Source: JAMLHH01 sp037189845 (GTDB lineage: Bacteria; Bacteroidota; Bacteroidia; Chitinophagales; JADIYW01). Taken from it: a stretch of DNA of 64,000 nt. This document shows, one piece after another, positions 1 through 8,565 of the stretch. Under the pieces are notes generated by a model that worked only from the letters and a program-made list of their open reading frames with translations, was not told the DNA's origin and did no database searches. Each line of letters starts with the position of its first letter. Position 1 is the stretch's first letter. The DNA lies in the NCBI GenBank assembly GCA_037189845.1, contig JBBCIS010000001.1:310001-374000 (forward strand). The letters run 5' to 3'. The translations under genes and the position numbers were made by a program.

Positions 1-183
1 TGTAAAAACAATTATCTGCCAGCTTCAAAAGATAAAGATACAGCGAAAGGAATCGGGCTGGAAAATGTGAGGAAACGTCTGAATTTATTATATCCGGGAA
101 CTCATCAGCTGGAAATCAGAGATGACGGCAGATTTTATGAAGTTACTTTAATATTACAATTGAAAACAATGGATTATGATTAA
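1..183 (+). CDS. Sensor histidine kinase, C-terminal end (partial)
   Basis: Open frame from base 1 to a TAA at 181-183. The visible 60 residues end a GHKL-type ATPase domain: the G2-box motif GIGLENVRKRL is followed by a short strand-turn-strand tail, as in LytS/YehU family kinases (His_kinase, PF06580). The stop lies 8 bases inside the next gene, a LytTR response regulator, so the two are translationally linked and almost certainly form one two-component pair. The N-terminal sensor part lies outside the window, so its signal cannot be judged. Confidence 0.85.
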   Translation, partial: CKNNYLPASKDKDTAKGIGLENVRKRLNLLYPGTHQLEIRDDGRFYEVTLILQLKTMDYD

Positions 184-862
184 ATGTATCATAATAGAAG
201 ACCAGCCTCCTGCACAGAGAATTTTGCAAAAATATATTGCTGATACGGAGAATTTAGTCCTGAAAATGACTTTCTCTGATACCATCAGTGCCGGGAAATA
301 TTTAAAAGGAGAGCAGATAGATTTGATTTTTCTGGATATCCATTTGCCATTTGTTTCAGGAATGGATTTTCTGAAATCAGAACAGTTTTATTATAAAGTG
401 ATTCTGACTACCGCCTATTCTGATTATGCATTGGAAAGCTATCAGTATAATGTGGTAGATTATTTGTTGAAACCGTTTTCATATCAGCGCTTTACACAGG
501 CTGTAGCTAAGTTTGCGATGCATAAAAATCCTGAAACACTTTCGAAAGAACATACAGAAGATAGTGTTATCATCAAAAGTGGTCATGAGCTGATAAAAAT
601 CAATAGCGCAGATATCATTTACATCAAATCAGATTCGGATTATACTGAAATTTTTACGGCACAGAAAGCATTTTTGTGTAACGATTCGCTCCGTCAGTGG
701 ATAGAAAAATTGAATGAATCTTTCTGCCAGATACATAAGTCTTATATTGTCAATACAAAGTGCATTCAAAAAATATCAGGTAATAAGCTCTTTCTGACCA
801 ATGAAGAAGTATTGCCCATCGGAAGAATGTATAAGAAAGGTTTTATGGAAAAAATCGTGTGA
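176..862 (+). CDS. LytTR family response regulator
   Basis: 228 residues. Receiver domain at about 1-120 with acidic pocket E8/D9, phospho-acceptor D54 in FLDIHLP and the conserved KPF lysine near residue 100. The LytTR DNA-binding domain occupies about 135-228 (KSDSDYTEIF, then the QIHKSYIVN segment and the IGRMYKKGF end). It overlaps the kinase gene in front by 8 bases (ATG at 176). Such regulators bind direct repeats upstream of target promoters; the target cannot be read here. Length and domain order are ordinary for the family. Confidence 0.93.
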   Translation: MIKCIIIEDQPPAQRILQKYIADTENLVLKMTFSDTISAGKYLKGEQIDLIFLDIHLPFVSGMDFLKSEQFYYKVILTTAYSDYALESYQYNVVDYLLKPFSYQRFTQAVAKFAMHKNPETLSKEHTEDSVIIKSGHELIKINSADIIYIKSDSDYTEIFTAQKAFLCNDSLRQWIEKLNESFCQIHKSYIVNTKCIQKISGNKLFLTNEEVLPIGRMYKKGFMEKIV

Positions 863-905
863 TAACGACATCTTTCACTAACTCCAGTTTTGATCTTTCA
901 GTTAT
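863..905 (-). pseudogene. Remnant of a YgjP-like gene 3' end
   Basis: Read on the minus strand this short stretch encodes ERSKLEL, closely matching the EGSKLEF end of the intact YgjP-like gene at 1655-2395. The similarity continues past that gene's stop: the segments 843-900 and 1624-1681 align over most of their length, including a shared GATAACGACA core. It is therefore a partial second copy of the YgjP gene's 3' end, not a functional gene. Duplication flanking an insertion, or recombination between repeats, would both explain it. Confidence 0.5.
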
Positions 906-909
906 CAAT

Positions 910-990
910 TTATTTCAATCTTTTTAAGTTGTTATTGGCGAGTAGTGACTTCATCTGAGAGATAGCCATCGCCACATTGTCTGAACGATG
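910..990 (-). pseudogene. Remnant of a KilA-N protein gene (C-terminal codons)
   Basis: The minus strand encodes a tail reading MKSLLANNNLKRLK then TAA (stop complement 910-912). This is almost identical to the last residues of the intact KilA-N protein at 17531-18358 (MKSLLANNSLKRLK). About 20-25 codons are recognisable, after which similarity is lost in the GxxExxY fragment. The matching upstream flank of the KilA-N gene occurs at 1494-1570, so the body of an ancestral KilA-N gene appears to have been replaced. Confidence 0.65.
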
Positions 991-1009
991 ATTTGTTTGA
1001 TTCTTTTGA

Positions 1010-1456
1010 TTATTCTGACTTAAATTTCTTGTTTGTAAGGCGTTTGAAACTTAAACTTCGCTCTCCGAAATTGACCAATAATCCTATTTCAAGATTATAA
1101 GCTTCCAAATAATTGATTGCCTGTGCAAAATGTACATCTTCCATTGATATAAGAGCTTTCAGCTCTACCGAAATACATTTCTCTACCAGAAAATCTACCC
1201 GACGAGTACCAATCTGAAACCCTTTATAAAAAACAGGCATCACAAACTCTCTTTCAAAAGATATACTGTTGCGGTTCATCTCGATTTCCAGCGCACGTTG
1301 ATAAATGACTTCCTGAACTGCGAAGCAATCACGAATACCTTTGAAAACAAAATAAAATCAATGAGTAAATCCATTTCCTAATTGTTTGTGTACTTCTATA
1401 GCACAACCTATAATCTTCGAGGTTAATTCTGAATATTTATACTCTTGTTTTATCAT
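1010..1456 (-). pseudogene. GxxExxY family protein, disrupted
   Basis: The 3' part (1010-1279, 89 residues) matches the C-terminal half of GxxExxY proteins (PF13366, PD-(D/E)XK-like fold): RRVDFLVEK, VELKAL and the QAINYLEAYNLEIGLLVNFG core. The missing N-terminus is found upstream from an ATG at 1456, giving 30 residues (IIGCAIEVHKQLGNGF) and then a stop. The two parts are separated by 61 extra bases (1306-1366), which are not a multiple of three, after which QEVIYQRALEIEM resumes in the downstream frame. The gene is broken by this insertion. The biochemical role of the family is not established. Confidence 0.7.
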
Positions 1457-1493
1457 AGCTATCATTTAATCATTGAAATCATAGTTCTGACAA

Positions 1494-1570
1494 TAAGATG
1501 CAGCAACCGTGATGATTCCATAAAAATGACAAAAAGGTTTAGTCTATTTATTTTTCAAAAGGCATAGTAG
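1494..1570. repeat. Copy of the KilA-N gene upstream flank
   Basis: This stretch aligns with 18383-18460, the region directly upstream of the intact KilA-N gene. Shared runs include AAGATGCAGCAACCGTGAT, ATTCCATAAAA and TTCAAAAGGC. Together with the KilA-N tail remnant at 910-990 it marks both ends of a former KilA-N gene copy. Confidence 0.65.
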
Positions 1571-1654
1571 TAACGGAAATATTGCAATTTTGTATTATGA
1601 GTATATTTAAGCTTGGTTGCATATTATGGAAAAATCATTTGATAACGACACCTT

Positions 1655-2395
1655 TTAAAATTCCAGCTTAGAACCCTCTGTTTTCAGCCAGTGGAGATGA
1701 ACTCTGTAATCGGGCATCGCTTTTTCTACCAGTATCCAGAATCTGTCGGAATGATTCATTTCAAATCTGTGTGCCAGTTCGTGAATGATGACATAATCGC
1801 AGACAACAGGAGGTACGAGCAGCAGCTTGGTGGACAAGCTGATACTTCCCTCACTCGAACAGCTGCCCCATCTGCTGGTAGTATATCTCAAAGTAATCTT
1901 ACCCAATTCTGCGTTGAAATACAGCCTGTTCAGCTCCTGTACGCGTCTTGTGATTTCCGGAAGGAAATATTGGTTGAATCCTTTGATGAGCAACTGCTGA
2001 ATCCATTCCTTTTTGGTGTCTTCTTTATGGGAAATATGAATAGGCAGAGATATTGTGATTTTTTCCTGAGTCTTGCTGATGTGGACAGAGCCTCTGTTGC
2101 CGGGTACGAAATGATGTGCAATCGTATAATTTTGTCCCATCACAGAGATACTTGTTCCCGGATTGAATACTTCAGGGTCAGCAGGACTGTAAAGATTTTT
2201 TTCCTGAATGGTTTTATTGGCCCATTCCAGTAATTCCTGAGCGACTTTATTTTTCTGCTGTATATTCATTCCTTTTGGAATACGCAGAATGATTTGTTTG
2301 TTGCGAAGTGCTATGCGTGCAGATTTCCTTGCCTCTATGACTATACGTACAGGGACAGGGAAATTCTGAGTGAGTGACAGCACTTTTTCGTTCAT
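1655..2395 (-). CDS. YgjP-like zinc metallopeptidase (DUF45/M48-type)
   Basis: 246 residues. The C-terminal half is the YgjP-like domain (PF01863): SRWGSCS at about 175-180, the zinc-binding HELAH at 205-209 and a third ligand histidine in MNHSDRFW (H215). Length is normal for the family. No signal peptide is seen, so it is probably cytoplasmic. Relatives are SprT/WSS1-like proteases and some occur beside restriction systems, but no such partner is next to it here. A long antisense open frame covers it (1691-2233) and is taken as a shadow. Confidence 0.85.
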   Translation of the reverse strand: MNEKVLSLTQNFPVPVRIVIEARKSARIALRNKQIILRIPKGMNIQQKNKVAQELLEWANKTIQEKNLYSPADPEVFNPGTSISVMGQNYTIAHHFVPGNRGSVHISKTQEKITISLPIHISHKEDTKKEWIQQLLIKGFNQYFLPEITRRVQELNRLYFNAELGKITLRYTTSRWGSCSSEGSISLSTKLLLVPPVVCDYVIIHELAHRFEMNHSDRFWILVEKAMPDYRVHLHWLKTEGSKLEF

Positions 2396-2428
2396 TTACG
2401 GAAAATATTTTTAAATAAAATGAGAATA

Positions 2429-2707
2429 TTAAAATTCAATTTCACAATCATTACAATGAAATCCTGCTTTAATAAATTCAGATTTATAATGACCTTGGTC
2501 GGCTAGCGAACGAAATTGGCTAAATAAATAGAATTGACCTACAAAAGAGTTGCAATGAGGACATACATTTGCCATATATTCACTGTTCATAGTATAACTA
2601 TAAGACTTTTCTATTTTAACTCCTTTTGCTTTGGCAAGCTCAATCTGTTCTGATGTGAAAAATTCTGGACCTGCTGTAGTTGCTCCTGAATGAGTAGTTG
2701 TTAACAT
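2429..2707 (-). CDS. Small zinc-ribbon-like hypothetical protein
   Basis: 92 residues, family not recognised. It carries two CxxC knuckles, CPHC near residue 54 and CNDC near residue 87, separated by an aromatic-rich stretch (GQFYLFSQF), which suggests a structural zinc site. The start ATG at 2707 overlaps the end of another small CxxC gene (2701-2817) in the arrangement ATGTTAA, so the pair is probably translated together. It sits between the YgjP gene and the large exported proteins, all on the minus strand. Confidence 0.55.
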   Translation of the reverse strand: MLTTTHSGATTAGPEFFTSEQIELAKAKGVKIEKSYSYTMNSEYMANVCPHCNSFVGQFYLFSQFRSLADQGHYKSEFIKAGFHCNDCEIEF

Positions 2708-2817
2708 ATTACTGCAACTTTTAGATAATTATCACATTTATAGCATTTACCTTCAATGATTTGCATATCAGTGATGTCCATCAAGGAGTGACATTTTTCA
2801 CAAAGTAAACTATCCAT
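2701..2817 (-). CDS. 38-residue double-CxxC microprotein
   Basis: A short open frame with ATG at 2817 and TAA at 2701-2703. It encodes two CxxC pairs (CEKC and CYKC) spaced about 19 residues apart, ending KVAVIC. The frame overlaps the 92-residue gene by 7 bases. The cysteine pattern argues for a real mini zinc ribbon. The alternative is that the two frames are halves of one frameshifted protein with four CxxC motifs. Function unknown. Confidence 0.45.
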   Translation of the reverse strand: MDSLLCEKCHSLMDITDMQIIEGKCYKCDNYLKVAVIC

Positions 2818-2841
2818 TATCTTGAATTTAATATTTGTAGA

Positions 2842-4974
2842 TTAGTTTCCTACATCTTCCTGGGCAATTCTGTTGTAAGCCTGGATGAAAATAGCTCCCA
2901 TATTTCTGTGCGGAGGTACATAATCCAGAAATCTTTCATAGCCTTTGCCGGAACCTTTCAGCTTGCTATCCAGTGTTTTCCATAGCGGTGTCCAGGAGAG
3001 CTGATCCTGATCCTTGAGCATTTTACTCATTTCCACAAGTAGAGTATTGTTGACCACATAAGTGCCTATTTGTTTGGAAGCAATGATGTGTGCCTGAGGA
3101 GCTCTCCGGATCACTTCTGTAATATTGTGATAGCCTCCGCATGAACCAAGAAAAACTACTTTAGCATAGGGTGGGATCTGAGTAATCGTATTCATCGCAT
3201 AATAGCTGTGGCCTCTGTGTACAATTACACTCGGTTGAATAATTCCTTCCTGTACCATCTGTACCAGCTCGGTCTGACCTTCTCTTTCAGAAAGAGGTTT
3301 ATTGGCATAAATGGTGGTCGGCTGCTTACCTGTATTTTTGATGATGACAAAATGTTCTTTTTCCTGTACTGAAAATCCTGCAGATTTGAATGCTGCAATA
3401 AATGTACTGTATGAGGTCAAGCCATCTTCATCATCAAAGAAAAAGTGCATTTGAGTAGAACCTTCCTGATTTGTCAGTTCACCGATGGCAATTTGCTCTA
3501 CCGGTGGTAAAGGGAAGCTGTTGAGTTCCAGTGTCAGTTGCTCGTCCGGAGCAGTGCCCATTTTTTGATACAGCAACTTCAGCAGTAAACCGTATAAAGC
3601 TTTCGTGTCCTTATTGATTTCAGGTTTGTAAAATTCGTCTTTCAGATATGCTTCAAAAATTTTCAGGTATTTCAGATTGTCCAGACTGCCGAAAGTATCT
3701 GCTACATTGACAGCTTCTGAAATATTGCCGTCATCAGCGTTTAATTCAGAAACAAATCTTTTGAGCAATGCTATTGCCTGTGCTTCCGGCATTGTACTCA
3801 GGAATTTTTCCAGAGCATTATAACCCGCACAAAGTTTTATGAAAGTTCTGAATTTATTGAAATTTGCCTGTTCCAGTAAATAATACCCGTTCATCCCTTC
3901 ATTGTGAATGTGCTTCAATAACCTTTCAAAAAAACCGTTGAAAGTGGAAGTGAAAATTTCCTCAGGACTATAAACGATTAAAGTATACAGCTCTGAAGCT
4001 CCCATATTTCTCACTGCGGCAAATCTTTTGGAAGAATCTGTCAGATCGTGTAAATCATTGACCTTTCTCACCTCTTCCAATGCTTTTATACTAAGCTCGT
4101 TTTCGATGTCATATTCCCCGATAGGATAGTCTTTTTGTTTGAGCCTGATTAAAGCACTTAGATAAGTCTGCGGATATTGTGAAACGCTGTGCAGCAAATC
4201 AGGTGTAGCTTCTCCGTGATGAATCATATCTACGAAATAATAGACCTTGGATTCATTGCCATACTTATTGAAAAGGTCAGCAATCAGATTCGTAACGGAA
4301 TCCTGGCTTTGAAGAACAAATGTATTGACGAGGTTTTTGCTGTTGAAGTATTTTTTTATTGTTTGCGGAGAAATTTTGGCTACTTCTTCCACGACTTTCA
4401 ATGCATATGGCTCTTTCGCAAAGACGTTAAGCTCCTTTAAAACCTCATTCGGATAAATATGAGCCGCTTTCAGAAGAAAAGTTTCTGCGTCAGGATGATT
4501 TTTGTAAAACAGAATATTGCTGATGGAAGATTGGATGTCTCTGGACAAATAATTGATCAGCTGCTGATCATCTTTATGTCTGAAAATACTGGATAGGTTT
4601 TCCAGCAGGCGTTCATAATATTCAGCAAGATGATAATTATTGGGATTGATACGACTGATAATGGCAAAAAGCTGGACAGTGTTTTCATAAGTGACAGCAC
4701 CGTCTACATTTTTTTCTTCGATAAGTATCTGAAGGCTATCCACCAGATGTATATAAGCATTGGTCGCCTTTTGTGTCAGAATAGGATCTCTGAATAAGAC
4801 CTTATTGTCGTATTGACCATCAAAAACATCTATTTGTTTTTGTTTATTATCTATTTTTTCCTGAAATGCCAGTCTTTGTATATTAAACCGGTCCGGCTGA
4901 GCTATGCTTTCATGTACAGCACCAGCTAATAATACTAGTAAAAAGGATATTTTAGTTGATTTCCAAAATGTCAT
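2842..4974 (-). CDS. Exported protein with C-terminal caspase-like His/Cys module (paralogue 2)
   Basis: 710 residues with an N-terminal signal peptide ending near HESIAQ. The middle 500 residues look helical and carry no motif I recognise. The last 180 residues align closely with the end of the upstream 998-residue protein: a DDEDGxxSY motif, a conserved VHRG with H586, and GSCGGYH with C612, 26 residues later. A His-Gly block followed by a Cys after a hydrophobic strand is the layout of clan CD peptidases (caspase, gingipain, CHAT), which is my inference. The start overlaps the upstream gene by 23 bases, so they form an operon. Location is probably periplasmic or surface. Confidence 0.6.
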   Translation of the reverse strand: MTFWKSTKISFLLVLLAGAVHESIAQPDRFNIQRLAFQEKIDNKQKQIDVFDGQYDNKVLFRDPILTQKATNAYIHLVDSLQILIEEKNVDGAVTYENTVQLFAIISRINPNNYHLAEYYERLLENLSSIFRHKDDQQLINYLSRDIQSSISNILFYKNHPDAETFLLKAAHIYPNEVLKELNVFAKEPYALKVVEEVAKISPQTIKKYFNSKNLVNTFVLQSQDSVTNLIADLFNKYGNESKVYYFVDMIHHGEATPDLLHSVSQYPQTYLSALIRLKQKDYPIGEYDIENELSIKALEEVRKVNDLHDLTDSSKRFAAVRNMGASELYTLIVYSPEEIFTSTFNGFFERLLKHIHNEGMNGYYLLEQANFNKFRTFIKLCAGYNALEKFLSTMPEAQAIALLKRFVSELNADDGNISEAVNVADTFGSLDNLKYLKIFEAYLKDEFYKPEINKDTKALYGLLLKLLYQKMGTAPDEQLTLELNSFPLPPVEQIAIGELTNQEGSTQMHFFFDDEDGLTSYSTFIAAFKSAGFSVQEKEHFVIIKNTGKQPTTIYANKPLSEREGQTELVQMVQEGIIQPSVIVHRGHSYYAMNTITQIPPYAKVVFLGSCGGYHNITEVIRRAPQAHIIASKQIGTYVVNNTLLVEMSKMLKDQDQLSWTPLWKTLDSKLKGSGKGYERFLDYVPPHRNMGAIFIQAYNRIAQEDVGN

Positions 4975-7948
4975 ATAAAGCTTTTATCAAAATAGCTGCC
5001 GCATTTTTATGAGGCGGTATATAATCTTTAAAATATGGGTTAGTCCCTACACGTTGATCCATTTTGGACCAGAAGTCTGACCAGATGATATCTTTCCCTG
5101 CCCTGATCTCATCATTGATCTGTTTGAAAAGCGGATCGTTGATATGCATTGTTCCAACATTTCTGTTACAAAGAATCTGAGCTCCGGGAGCTCTGTCGAT
5201 CGCAATCTGCTGTACGTGATATCCTCCACAGGATCCATCCAGGATCAGTTTTGCAGAAGATGGAATACGAGTAAATGTTTTCAAAGTATGCGTACTCAAA
5301 CCTCTGTGTACTACCACCTGAGGCTCCAGTGAATTTTTCTTCATATAATCCAGCATGGCAGTTATTCCGGTTTCACCGTCACGGGCTTTATTGGCATAAA
5401 GTTCTATCTTTCTACCTGTTTTGGATTGAATCATTACAAAACTACCCAGGTCCTTAATCGTCCATTCCAAAGGACTTCTTTCATAAGACTTGATAAAATT
5501 ATTGTAGGAACCTACACCATCTTCGTCATTATAGAAATAATATTGCTGCACATTGACCATCTGCTGGTTGAAAAGCGAATATGCCGGTAAAAGATCCAAT
5601 CCAGGTAATTCATACTTTTCAGCTACATATTTTGCCCACCCGCCATCTATTTTTCTGGAAATCAATGAGCTCAAAATACCGTATATCGCTACTCCTTTAT
5701 CAATTTTATTGGCCTCAGCCCTTTCATATTCTTTTTTGAGCTGTTGGTGCAATAATTCTGTGATCTCAGGACTGTTTAAGCTGATGATAATGTCGGCTAC
5801 CTGTATAGCGTCATCTTCTGTGCTGTTTTCAATATTAGCCAGTAATTTATTGATGATCTGGTTTTTCTGGCTGTTGGTGAAAGATTTGAATACAGTATCC
5901 AGTAAATCATAATAGGCACACTTTCTCAGGAATTTTTTATAATTATTGAAGCCTAAGCTTTGCATCAATGGATAGATATTTCCCTGAGGAGTTTTACTGA
6001 TCAGAAGTCTCAGCATTTTATAAAAGCCTCTCTGGATGATTTCATCTTCTCCGTAAGTCATGAAAGTGTAGATCTCTTCAGAAGTCAGCTCCTGCAGCTT
6101 GCCGGCAAAGTAGTTATCGGTATTCTCAGAGATATTAAGATGTCTGACAAATTTCAATGAGCGGGCAGATATTTCCTGCTCGATAGAGTATTTTCCCATT
6201 ACATCCGGTTTGGCAAGCAGCTCTATCATTCTTTTTGTCAATCGCTGGCTGTCTTTACACAAGCTGTCGGCTTCAGCAATCGTAATCTTTTGATGATAAA
6301 TATCGTCGATCAACAAATAAGCACGTGAGTTGATTCCTGCAACTTCATTGATTTTGTATAAAAGCCTGATAACACTATCCTGGCTGCTTTTGAAAAGATG
6401 ATTCCATGGATGTGTTGGTTGGATGATGTAATTTTTAGTACTCAGGGGTGCTACCTTGCCTAAATTTTTCAAAGCCTCAATTCCTTGCTTTTTGAGCTTG
6501 ATTTTATCAAGATTTTTGACAATTTCCAAAGGATGAACTTCTGAGATGTACATTAATAACTCTTTGGAATATGGGGCATCTATCCATGTCGTAATATTTT
6601 CCATTGCAGTCACCGGGTCATTCTTCCATTTAATCAGAATCTTTTCATTTTCAGGAAGATTGAAGAAATATTTCTTGATGACAAATTCCGGAACGATTGG
6701 TTTCGGAGTGACAGGAATCTGGTGCAGAGTAGGGCGGACCGCTGCAAATTCACCTTTTAGATTTTTTTCAATCTGATTCAGCTCTATCGGATTGGCATCT
6801 TTTTTACGTTTCAAAAGATATGCATCGTAAGCTTGTTTACCCCACAGAGACGCCCATACAGTATCCAGCTGGTCGTGAACAATTCTTTCATTCAATTGAT
6901 AAATATCTTTCAATGATATTTTGTCCAGGTAGGAGACAGGTAGCTCAATGTCTTTGTTTTTGAATTTTATCCATCTGATGAATGCTGTCAGATCCTGAGG
7001 GTTCAGCATGCTGTTGGTGACAAACAGGATTTTGGCTAGTGTTTCAGTGGGTATCTGGTCAAAGGATTCCATTTCCCACGTAGAAAGCTGACGATATTTA
7101 TATTGTTTGATCTTTTTGACATATTTGGAGCTAAGCTCGTCCCATCTTTGATCTACTGATGTTGCCGCCAGTTTTGTAGAGTCGATGACCAAAGGTAAAA
7201 GATAGCTGATGAGCGTAACTTCATTCTTGGAATACTCTTCTGCTTTTTCTATCGTCATTTCCTTTTTTGAGATATAAGGCAACAAGAAGTATGGATGCTG
7301 ACTATATCTGTATTTCTGATAGATATCAAAAAGAATTTTGATGTCAGGATTGGCAGACTTCTGTAGTTCAGCTTTTACAAGGTTATTGTAATGCATGAAC
7401 TGGCTGAACAGGTGTGGGCTCGAAAGGATCGCATTTTGTAAATCTTCTGCATCATCCGCATAAAACAATCTTGAATACTGACCAATCAGCTCCTGCGGTC
7501 TTTCTTTAGTCATGTCCAGTGTGGCACGTTTAGCTACTTCAGCTGGTATTAAAGTTTTTACTGCAGCATAATATTCCGGCAATAAGCTGTAAGTCCAGGA
7601 GACCATGTTGGTATTCGGATCACTTGCTGCTTTCAGAATATTCAAAGCCTGGCTGATGATATCTTCATGAGTTGCCGCATTATGCTTTTTATAAGAGCTC
7701 TGTGATAAAAAAGTAAGATACTTATTTAAGAGTAGCGCATATTCGGCCGGAATTTCAGGGTTGTTTTCTACCCAGGAGCTGATATCCTGAATTTGCCGGA
7801 GCGATTCTTCTGTAAGGATACTATCAGACTGGTATCTTAGGATATGAGCCTGAATATTATCTTTTACAGGGTTCTGTGCACTTAAACTAAAGGAGAAGCC
7901 GGCTGATATGCCGATAATAAGGATATAACGTTTGAAATTCAATTGCAT
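4952..7948 (-). CDS. Exported protein with C-terminal caspase-like His/Cys module (paralogue 1)
   Basis: 998 residues with a signal peptide (hydrophobic ILIIGISAGFSFSLSAQ). It is the first gene of a two-gene operon and the longer of two tandem paralogues. The C-terminal module repeats the pattern NDEDGVGSY, VHRG (H881) and GSCGGYH (C907), again 26 residues apart, then an RAPGAQ segment and a DYIPPHKN tail. The central helical region is longer than in paralogue 2; SEEIYTFMTYGEDEI pairs with SELYTLIVYSPEEI there, so the paralogues also share this part. No known family was recognised beyond the inferred clan CD-like catalytic layout. Confidence 0.6.
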   Translation of the reverse strand: MQLNFKRYILIIGISAGFSFSLSAQNPVKDNIQAHILRYQSDSILTEESLRQIQDISSWVENNPEIPAEYALLLNKYLTFLSQSSYKKHNAATHEDIISQALNILKAASDPNTNMVSWTYSLLPEYYAAVKTLIPAEVAKRATLDMTKERPQELIGQYSRLFYADDAEDLQNAILSSPHLFSQFMHYNNLVKAELQKSANPDIKILFDIYQKYRYSQHPYFLLPYISKKEMTIEKAEEYSKNEVTLISYLLPLVIDSTKLAATSVDQRWDELSSKYVKKIKQYKYRQLSTWEMESFDQIPTETLAKILFVTNSMLNPQDLTAFIRWIKFKNKDIELPVSYLDKISLKDIYQLNERIVHDQLDTVWASLWGKQAYDAYLLKRKKDANPIELNQIEKNLKGEFAAVRPTLHQIPVTPKPIVPEFVIKKYFFNLPENEKILIKWKNDPVTAMENITTWIDAPYSKELLMYISEVHPLEIVKNLDKIKLKKQGIEALKNLGKVAPLSTKNYIIQPTHPWNHLFKSSQDSVIRLLYKINEVAGINSRAYLLIDDIYHQKITIAEADSLCKDSQRLTKRMIELLAKPDVMGKYSIEQEISARSLKFVRHLNISENTDNYFAGKLQELTSEEIYTFMTYGEDEIIQRGFYKMLRLLISKTPQGNIYPLMQSLGFNNYKKFLRKCAYYDLLDTVFKSFTNSQKNQIINKLLANIENSTEDDAIQVADIIISLNSPEITELLHQQLKKEYERAEANKIDKGVAIYGILSSLISRKIDGGWAKYVAEKYELPGLDLLPAYSLFNQQMVNVQQYYFYNDEDGVGSYNNFIKSYERSPLEWTIKDLGSFVMIQSKTGRKIELYANKARDGETGITAMLDYMKKNSLEPQVVVHRGLSTHTLKTFTRIPSSAKLILDGSCGGYHVQQIAIDRAPGAQILCNRNVGTMHINDPLFKQINDEIRAGKDIIWSDFWSKMDQRVGTNPYFKDYIPPHKNAAAILIKALYDILEIN

Positions 7949-8058
7949 AGTTAAATAACGATTCAGTCCCGCTCTAATGATATATGTAAAATTAAAAATT
8001 GAAATTCAAACCATTGAAAAATACTTGTTAATAATATTTACCAGGCTGTATAAAATAA

Positions 8059-8088
8059 AACGAGGCTATCCGTAAAGACAGCCTCGTT
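8059..8088 (-). terminator. Terminator after rplI
   Basis: Arms AACGAGGCT and AGCCTCGTT (8059-8067 with 8080-8088) close a 12-base loop. Read on the minus strand the stem is followed by TTTTATTTT, as expected for an intrinsic terminator ending the ribosomal protein operon. Confidence 0.8.
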
Positions 8089-8112
8089 AATATTTTTTCA
8101 GATGAATGTAGC

Positions 8113-8559
8113 TTATTCAGCAACAACTTCGAACTGGAATTCAGCTTCGATATCTTTGTAGATATGTAAAACTGCTTTGTAAGTACCCAAGTCTTTCACC
8201 TCGTTAGCGATAGTGATTTTCTTACGTTCTACTTCAACACCCAATTGAGCTTTGATTGCATCTGCTAATTGTACGTTTGTCACGCTACCGAACAGTTTAC
8301 CTGTAGTACCGGCTTTAGCACCTACTGAGAATTTAGTACCTGCTACTTTTTCAGCAAGAGCTTTGAATTCTTCTAATTGTTTAGCGATTTTGTTTGCTTG
8401 CTGACGTTTGATTTCTTCTAAATGTTTTTTGTTAGAAGCGTTAGCAATTTTAGCCAAACCTTTTGGAATCAAAAAGTTGCGACCATAGCCAGGCTTTACC
8501 TTTACAAGGTCATACTTAACACCCAGATTCTCTACGTCTTGTAATAATATGATTTCCAT
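8113..8559 (-). CDS. rplI: 50S ribosomal protein L9
   Basis: 148 residues, the normal length for L9. The N-terminal RNA-binding domain begins MEIILLQDVENLG and contains the signature VKPGYGRNFLIPKGLA. A long linking helix rich in Lys/Gln and the C-terminal domain (GKLFGSVTN, KKITIANEVKDLGTY) follow. It binds 23S rRNA at the L1 stalk base. It is the last gene of the rpsF-rpsR-rplI operon, 6 bases after rpsR, and is followed by a terminator. Confidence 0.98.
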   Translation of the reverse strand: MEIILLQDVENLGVKYDLVKVKPGYGRNFLIPKGLAKIANASNKKHLEEIKRQQANKIAKQLEEFKALAEKVAGTKFSVGAKAGTTGKLFGSVTNVQLADAIKAQLGVEVERKKITIANEVKDLGTYKAVLHIYKDIEAEFQFEVVAE

Positions 8560-8565
8560 TGATTT

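Noticed and set aside
1691..2233. 180-codon open frame antisense to the YgjP-like gene
   Set aside because: It mirrors a well-supported metallopeptidase gene with HELAH on the other strand and has no domain of its own.
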